Of a stretch of 9,872 nt of DNA, positions 6,354-9,872 are shown piece by piece. The notes beneath the pieces were generated by a model. It was not told the origin of the DNA and did no database searches. It saw only the letters and a list, made by a program, of their open reading frames with translations. The position numbers were made by a program, and so were the translations under genes. The stretch is from Sphingomonadaceae bacterium (GTDB lineage: Bacteria; Pseudomonadota; Alphaproteobacteria; Sphingomonadales; Sphingomonadaceae). The first letter of the stretch is position 1. The number at the start of each line of letters is the position of its first letter. The DNA lies in contig CANFIV010000024.1 of the NCBI GenBank assembly GCA_947446935.1, positions 1-9,872 of the forward strand, written 5' to 3'.

Positions 6354-7364
6354 ATGACGACGCAGAACCGGCATTGGATCCTCGCAAGCCGTCCGATCGG
6401 CAATGGCTATGCCGACGCATTCGCCTTGCGCGAGGAACCGGTGCCCGTGCCCGCCGAGGACCAGATCGTCATCGCCAACAAAGTGCTCTCGATGGATAGC
6501 GGCACCCGCATGTACATGACCGACCGCGAAGACAGCTATCAGCCGGGCACGCCGCTCGGCGAGAAGCTGATCGGCACGGTGCTGGGCGTGGTGACGGAAA
6601 CGCGGCATCCGGGCTACGCTGTGGGCGACCGGGTGCGCTGCTACGGCCAGTGGGCGGACTACTCGCTGGTCGATCCTGCCACGACGTATTGCACCAAGCT
6701 CGATGATGCGCATGCCGATCTCAAGGAATACGTGGGGATTTACGGCGCTAACGGCTGGACGGCCTATGTCGGCGTGGTCGAGACCGGCGCCGCCAAGGCG
6801 GGTGAGACCTTCGTGGTCTCGGCTGCGGCGGGCTGCACCGGGATCATGGCCGGCCAGATCGCCAAGGCGCTGGGGAGCCGGGTGATCGGCATTGCCGGCG
6901 GCGCGGCAAAATGCGGACTGCTCACAAGCGACTACGGGTTCGACGCGGCGATCGACTACAAGGCCGGTGATGTGGCAGGCGAACTTGCGCGCCTGTGTCC
7001 CGAAGGCATCGACCTCTATTTCGACAACGTGGGCGGCGAGATCCTTGATGCGGCGCTGGGCAACATGGCGCTGTTCGGTCGGGTTGCGGTCTGCGGGCTG
7101 CTGACCAACTATACCGCGCAAGGGCCGGTGCCGGGGCCATACCGCTTCGATCAGGTGCTGATGAAACGGCTGCGGATCGAAGGCTTCTTCTCACCCGACT
7201 TCTACGCCCGCGAGGCCGTGTTCAATCCGCTGCTGGCGCGCTGGGCCGCGGCAGGTCAGCTCAAGCTGCCTTTCGAGGTGAGCCACGGACTGGAAGCCAC
7301 GCCTGAGGCCTTCACCAAGCTGTTTACCGGCGGCAATATCGGCAAAGTGGTGGTCGAGCTCTAG
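6354..7364 (+). CDS. NADP-dependent oxidoreductase, zinc-independent MDR family (prostaglandin reductase/CurA type)
   Basis: A 336-aa protein from ATG 6354, with AGGA-type ribosome bases seven or more nt upstream. A second in-frame ATG at 6324 would add ten residues. I prefer 6354 because the family usually starts close to the N-(R/Q)-x-W-x-LA-x-RP-x-G segment, here residues 5-16. The N-terminal GroES-like domain covers about 1-125. The Rossmann domain carries SAAAGCTGIMAGQIAK (156-171) and GIAGGAAKC (179-187), where Lys186 is positioned to bind the NADP 2'-phosphate. FDNVGGEILD (223-232) and GPYRFDQVLMKRLRIEGF (261-278) are further hallmarks of this subfamily. No structural or catalytic zinc cysteines are present. 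Members reduce the carbon-carbon double bond of enones or enals with NADPH, so a role on an unsaturated ketone intermediate is plausible but inferred. It diverges from the molybdopterin enzyme and converges with the VOC gene. Confidence 0.9.
   Translation: MTTQNRHWILASRPIGNGYADAFALREEPVPVPAEDQIVIANKVLSMDSGTRMYMTDREDSYQPGTPLGEKLIGTVLGVVTETRHPGYAVGDRVRCYGQWADYSLVDPATTYCTKLDDAHADLKEYVGIYGANGWTAYVGVVETGAAKAGETFVVSAAAGCTGIMAGQIAKALGSRVIGIAGGAAKCGLLTSDYGFDAAIDYKAGDVAGELARLCPEGIDLYFDNVGGEILDAALGNMALFGRVAVCGLLTNYTAQGPVPGPYRFDQVLMKRLRIEGFFSPDFYAREAVFNPLLARWAAAGQLKLPFEVSHGLEATPEAFTKLFTGGNIGKVVVEL
7361..7364. other. Interlocked convergent stop codons (CTAG)
   Basis: The palindrome CTAG provides the TAG stop of the rightward reductase (7362-7364) and the TAG stop of the leftward VOC gene (complement of 7361-7363). 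There is no room for a terminator between the two genes, so their transcripts must run into each other or stop inside the opposite gene. Confidence 0.95.
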
Positions 7365-7822
7365 GCCCGGAAGGCAAACGGCCCGGCAGGATCGGGCTCG
7401 ATCAGCTCGATCAGGTTCCCATCCGGGTCGCGGCCATAAACCGCGCTGCACACACCCGGCATGTGCTGCGGCGCGCAGTTGAAAGCCATCCCGGCGGCGG
7501 AAAGGCGGGCATACTCCGCCTCGAGATCGCTGACCGCGATGCAGATATGCGTCAGACCCTGATGGGACACCGGCCGCTGCGAACCGCGCTCTGGGCTGAC
7601 CGGATGCGCGAACTCGAACAGTTCGAGATAGGCATTGGCCGTGCGCAGCATGACCATGCGCACCGCCGAGCCGGTTACACCCCAGATCGCGTCTGCCCGC
7701 GCATTATCGCCATGCCACGCGGTTTCCATCACGGTCTCGAACCCAAACTGGTCGCGATAAAACGCGGCCAGCCGGTCGATATCGCCGGTCGTGATGCTGG
7801 CGTGGTGGAGACCCAGGATCAC
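7361..7822 (-). CDS. VOC-superfamily protein (glyoxalase/epimerase/extradiol dioxygenase fold)
   Basis: A 153-aa protein starting at GTG (complement of 7820-7822). The GTG overlaps the TGA of the upstream oxygenase in a GTGA arrangement, which implies translational coupling. Two beta-alpha-beta-beta-beta modules are visible: LHHASITTGDIDRLAAFY (5-22) to YLELFE (65-70), and GLTHICIAVSDLEAEYARL (89-107) to DPDGNLIELIEP (132-143). Probable metal ligands are His7 (or His6), Glu67, His92 and Glu139, a complete set spaced much like methylmalonyl-CoA epimerase or glyoxalase I. The fold also includes ring-cleaving extradiol dioxygenases and antibiotic-resistance proteins. Sequence alone does not decide between epimerase, lyase and dioxygenase. 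The oxygenase operon favours a catabolic step after hydroxylation (inference). Its stop codon interlocks with that of the convergent reductase gene. Confidence 0.85.
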   Translation of the reverse strand: MILGLHHASITTGDIDRLAAFYRDQFGFETVMETAWHGDNARADAIWGVTGSAVRMVMLRTANAYLELFEFAHPVSPERGSQRPVSHQGLTHICIAVSDLEAEYARLSAAGMAFNCAPQHMPGVCSAVYGRDPDGNLIELIEPDPAGPFAFRA

Positions 7823-9243
7823 GTCTTGGGCAGTTCACCCGAGAAGTACTTGTCCATCGTCACATGGAACTGGCGAATGCGGGTTTCCTGATAGTGCCCG
7901 AGTTCCAGCCGCTTGTTCTTGGAGGCTTTCATACCGGCTTGCACATAAGGCAGGTTTTCCATGTCCTGATCGAACACCCCGGCCAGCGCCGCGCCGATGA
8001 GGTGTGCGGCGTACGTGAAGGGCTCGCCATCGGGGATCATGAACATCTCGGGGCCACGTGCGGGCTTTTCGCCCTTCTGCGCGCGCATCAGGATGCGCAC
8101 TTCCATGAGGCAATGATCGGCATCACCCCAAGGCCGCCAGCGATAGACGATGTTCGGCACGAAACCGCCCCAAGGCGAGAAATTGGGGAAGATATTGTAC
8201 GTCAGGTTGTCGAGCATCTCGCTGTCCGAGACATTGGAGTAGTCATGCCCGTTCATCGCCGCGAAGCCCTCGCGGTTGGCCTGTGCGAGCACTTTGCGCG
8301 CCAGAAGCGGATCAGCGGGATCGAAGCCCTTGAGATCGTCGCGGTCGGTTGCATTGCGGCGCCCACGCCCATCGCCTGCGCCGAGGAAATCGGCGAGCTT
8401 GTCGATCACATAGAGCTGGTCCTTGCCCTTGAGGTGGGGCGAAAGCGTGCCGTTGGGCGTGATCGCCCGGTTCATGTGATCGCCGTAGAGATCATAGCGC
8501 GTGTTGGCGTCGGCCGTGAACGGCAGGATCTGCGGATGGGTGACGACCGAGTGCCAAGCCTCCATGAACGCTTCGGATACAGCCTTCCAGTTGGCCGGTA
8601 CAACCTTGGCCACCCAAGCGCCGGTGGTGCATTCGTCGAGCCGCCAGTTGTCGTAATGCTCAATGCCCGGGCCGACCCAATCGCGAAAACTTGGGAGATC
8701 ATGGTTCTCGGTGACCATGATGAAACCCTGCCAACGCTCGACCTTGAGCTCGGGCAGCGAGAGGTCCTTGTCTTCCAGGTGCTTGAAATCCCACGAGCAG
8801 GGGATTTCCTTGAGACTGCCGTCGTTGTTCCAGGTGAAGCCGTGGAACGGACAGCGCAAGTTGATCGAACGCCCACCTTCCAGTTTCAGCTTGCGCCCGC
8901 GGTGGAGGCACACGTTGTAGAACGCACGGACACTGTCATCGGGCTGACGGATCAGGAGGAACGACTTGTCGTTGATCTCATAAACGACAGTGTCGCCCGG
9001 ATCGGGCATGTCTTCCTCACGCGCGGCGAACTGCCACACGTTGGGCCACATTTTCTCGTCCTCCAGCGCCTTGACCGCAGGGCTGGTGTAGCGGGCCGGA
9101 TCGATCGGCTCGTCGCCCAGATCCTGATTCGATTCCATAACGAGGTAATCGGGCGCGGGCCGCGTATCGACCGCGAGCATGTCTGTATAGGTCACCCCGG
9201 GGCAGCGGTCCGGGCGGTCGATCTGGGGGTCAATGTCAGCCAT
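7819..9243 (-). CDS. Rieske non-heme iron oxygenase, alpha subunit (complete)
   Basis: A 474-aa protein starting at ATG (complement of 9241-9243), with AGGA six bases upstream (9250-9253). The Rieske [2Fe-2S] motif is Cys112-x-His114-x16-Cys131-x2-His134, in VCLHRGRK and RCPFHGFTW. The catalytic domain carries NWKAVSEAFMEAWHSVVTH, with His231 and His236 as iron ligands; the third ligand is probably Asp427 in VFDQDMEN (Asp425 is the alternative). Three residues before His231, where naphthalene dioxygenase has its bridging Asp205, this protein has Glu228. Family role: O2 activation for hydroxylation, dihydroxylation or demethylation, in the cytoplasm, fed by a ferredoxin or reductase. No beta subunit gene lies next to it, so an alpha-only oligomer is likely (inference). 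It is the second visible gene of a leftward operon, 15 bp after another oxygenase and overlapping the VOC gene by 4 nt. It is a clear paralogue of the fragment at 1-687. Substrate not identifiable. Confidence 0.95.
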   Translation of the reverse strand: MADIDPQIDRPDRCPGVTYTDMLAVDTRPAPDYLVMESNQDLGDEPIDPARYTSPAVKALEDEKMWPNVWQFAAREEDMPDPGDTVVYEINDKSFLLIRQPDDSVRAFYNVCLHRGRKLKLEGGRSINLRCPFHGFTWNNDGSLKEIPCSWDFKHLEDKDLSLPELKVERWQGFIMVTENHDLPSFRDWVGPGIEHYDNWRLDECTTGAWVAKVVPANWKAVSEAFMEAWHSVVTHPQILPFTADANTRYDLYGDHMNRAITPNGTLSPHLKGKDQLYVIDKLADFLGAGDGRGRRNATDRDDLKGFDPADPLLARKVLAQANREGFAAMNGHDYSNVSDSEMLDNLTYNIFPNFSPWGGFVPNIVYRWRPWGDADHCLMEVRILMRAQKGEKPARGPEMFMIPDGEPFTYAAHLIGAALAGVFDQDMENLPYVQAGMKASKNKRLELGHYQETRIRQFHVTMDKYFSGELPKT

Positions 9244-9258
9244 GATGAGTCCTGCGGT

Positions 9259-9872
9259 TCAGATGGGCATGCCGATGGCATCGGCGATAGAGCGTTGCAC
9301 TGATTGCACGGCGTTCTCGTTCGAGCCGATCACGACATGGTAATCGTCCGGCGCGGCGACGAGATTCGCATAGCCATGCGAGGCAACGCGGTAGTCCTCG
9401 GTCTGCACCACGGTGGCGGTCGCGTCATAGGCCATCACGCACATCGCGGTGTGGGCTTCGGATTCGGCGCCGAACGGCGCGTAGACTGCGAACTGGCAAC
9501 GCGTCTTGCCGACGCCATCCGGGAATAGGCGGAAGACCTGAGTGAAGAACTGCCCGGGAACGACCGAGCCGAAAAAGATCACGGTGTTGGGGAAGAGGTA
9601 ATGCACCCCGCCGTAATCCACCGCAGGCCATTCGCTTTCAGGCTGGCCGACAAGCGCACCGATGCTGTTGTCCGGAAAGCCGACGCGGTGGTGAGGACCG
9701 AACCGGTCAACCGATCCCACATCGCTGTAGTGTGTCTGCCCTATGGTCGAGGCGTGGAGCGCGGCGAAATGATAGCCTTCGCTGTAGGTGTCGAGCGCGA
9801 ATTTCCAGTTGGAGTCCGCAGTCATGATCCCCTTCTTCACCGGCTCGGCACGGTGCAGTTCGAGCGCCGCGA
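9259..9872 (-). CDS. Rieske oxygenase alpha subunit, catalytic domain (5' truncated by window edge)
   Basis: The frame is open to the right edge. The GTG at 9838-9840 is internal, because coding-like sequence (AALELHRAEP) continues upstream. The stop is TGA (complement of 9259-9261). The visible 204 codons start inside the catalytic domain: NWKFALDTYSEGYHFAALH holds the iron-binding His-x4-His pair (codons 9769-9771 and 9754-9756). Glu stands three residues before the first His, at the electron-bridging position. The Asp of QTEDYRVASHGYANL is the likely third ligand. The Rieske cluster domain must lie beyond the edge. It resembles the 474-aa oxygenase only in these family motifs, so it is a different subgroup rather than a recent duplicate. 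It is the first visible gene of the leftward operon; the next start codon follows after 15 bp, so the two are almost surely co-transcribed. Confidence 0.88.
   Translation of the reverse strand, partial: AALELHRAEPVKKGIMTADSNWKFALDTYSEGYHFAALHASTIGQTHYSDVGSVDRFGPHHRVGFPDNSIGALVGQPESEWPAVDYGGVHYLFPNTVIFFGSVVPGQFFTQVFRLFPDGVGKTRCQFAVYAPFGAESEAHTAMCVMAYDATATVVQTEDYRVASHGYANLVAAPDDYHVVIGSNENAVQSVQRSIADAIGMPI

Noticed and set aside
7864..9303. Long open frame (479 codons) on the + strand opposite the Rieske oxygenase
   Set aside because: No domain signature. The - strand holds the full Rieske and iron-ligand motifs, so this is a shadow.
9838..9840. GTG as the true start of the right-edge oxygenase
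   Set aside because: The frame stays open with plausible coding sequence to the edge. Starting here would leave an oxygenase alpha subunit with no Rieske domain.

Overview
The window is GC-rich, densely coded DNA that looks like an accessory catabolic region of an alphaproteobacterium, most likely a sphingomonad (Novosphingobium, Sphingobium or Sphingomonas type). That placement is inferred from the gene mix: a TonB-dependent receptor beside several Rieske oxygenases, a zinc-independent NADP oxidoreductase, a VOC protein and a molybdopterin enzyme. An intergenic repeat with GTCATTCCCGCG-like ends also fits. No rRNA, tRNA, CRISPR array, transposase or phage gene was seen.

Left part (1-3590, + strand): the 3' end of a Rieske-type ring-hydroxylating oxygenase alpha subunit (1-687, N-terminal half outside the window). 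A 288-bp gap follows, with several inverted repeats including a 7+5+7 operator-like palindrome. Next is a complete TonB-dependent outer-membrane receptor of 846 aa (976-3516), closed by a strong intrinsic terminator (3557-3590).

Middle (3517-4063): a 547-bp non-coding stretch holding the terminator, a degenerate tandem array of about 22 bp, a pair of 28-bp inverted arms, and a 12-bp-arm palindrome just downstream of the next gene's stop.

Right part: a 713-aa molybdopterin oxidoreductase on the - strand (4064-6205, TTG start). It diverges over 148 bp from a 336-aa NADP-dependent MDR-family reductase on the + strand (6354-7364). That gene ends tail-to-tail, with interlocked stop codons, against a - strand operon read from the right edge. 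The operon is a partial Rieske oxygenase (9259-9872), then a complete 474-aa Rieske oxygenase (7819-9243), then a VOC-family protein (7361-7822). The last two are coupled by a GTGA overlap.

How it may work together (inference): the receptor would import a bulky or scarce organic substrate. The Rieske oxygenases would hydroxylate or demethylate it. The VOC protein, MDR reductase and molybdenum enzyme would handle downstream ring-cleavage, epimerisation, enone-reduction or redox steps. Neither oxygenase beta subunits nor ferredoxin and ferredoxin-reductase genes are in the window, so electron-transfer partners must lie elsewhere. The substrate cannot be named from the sequence.
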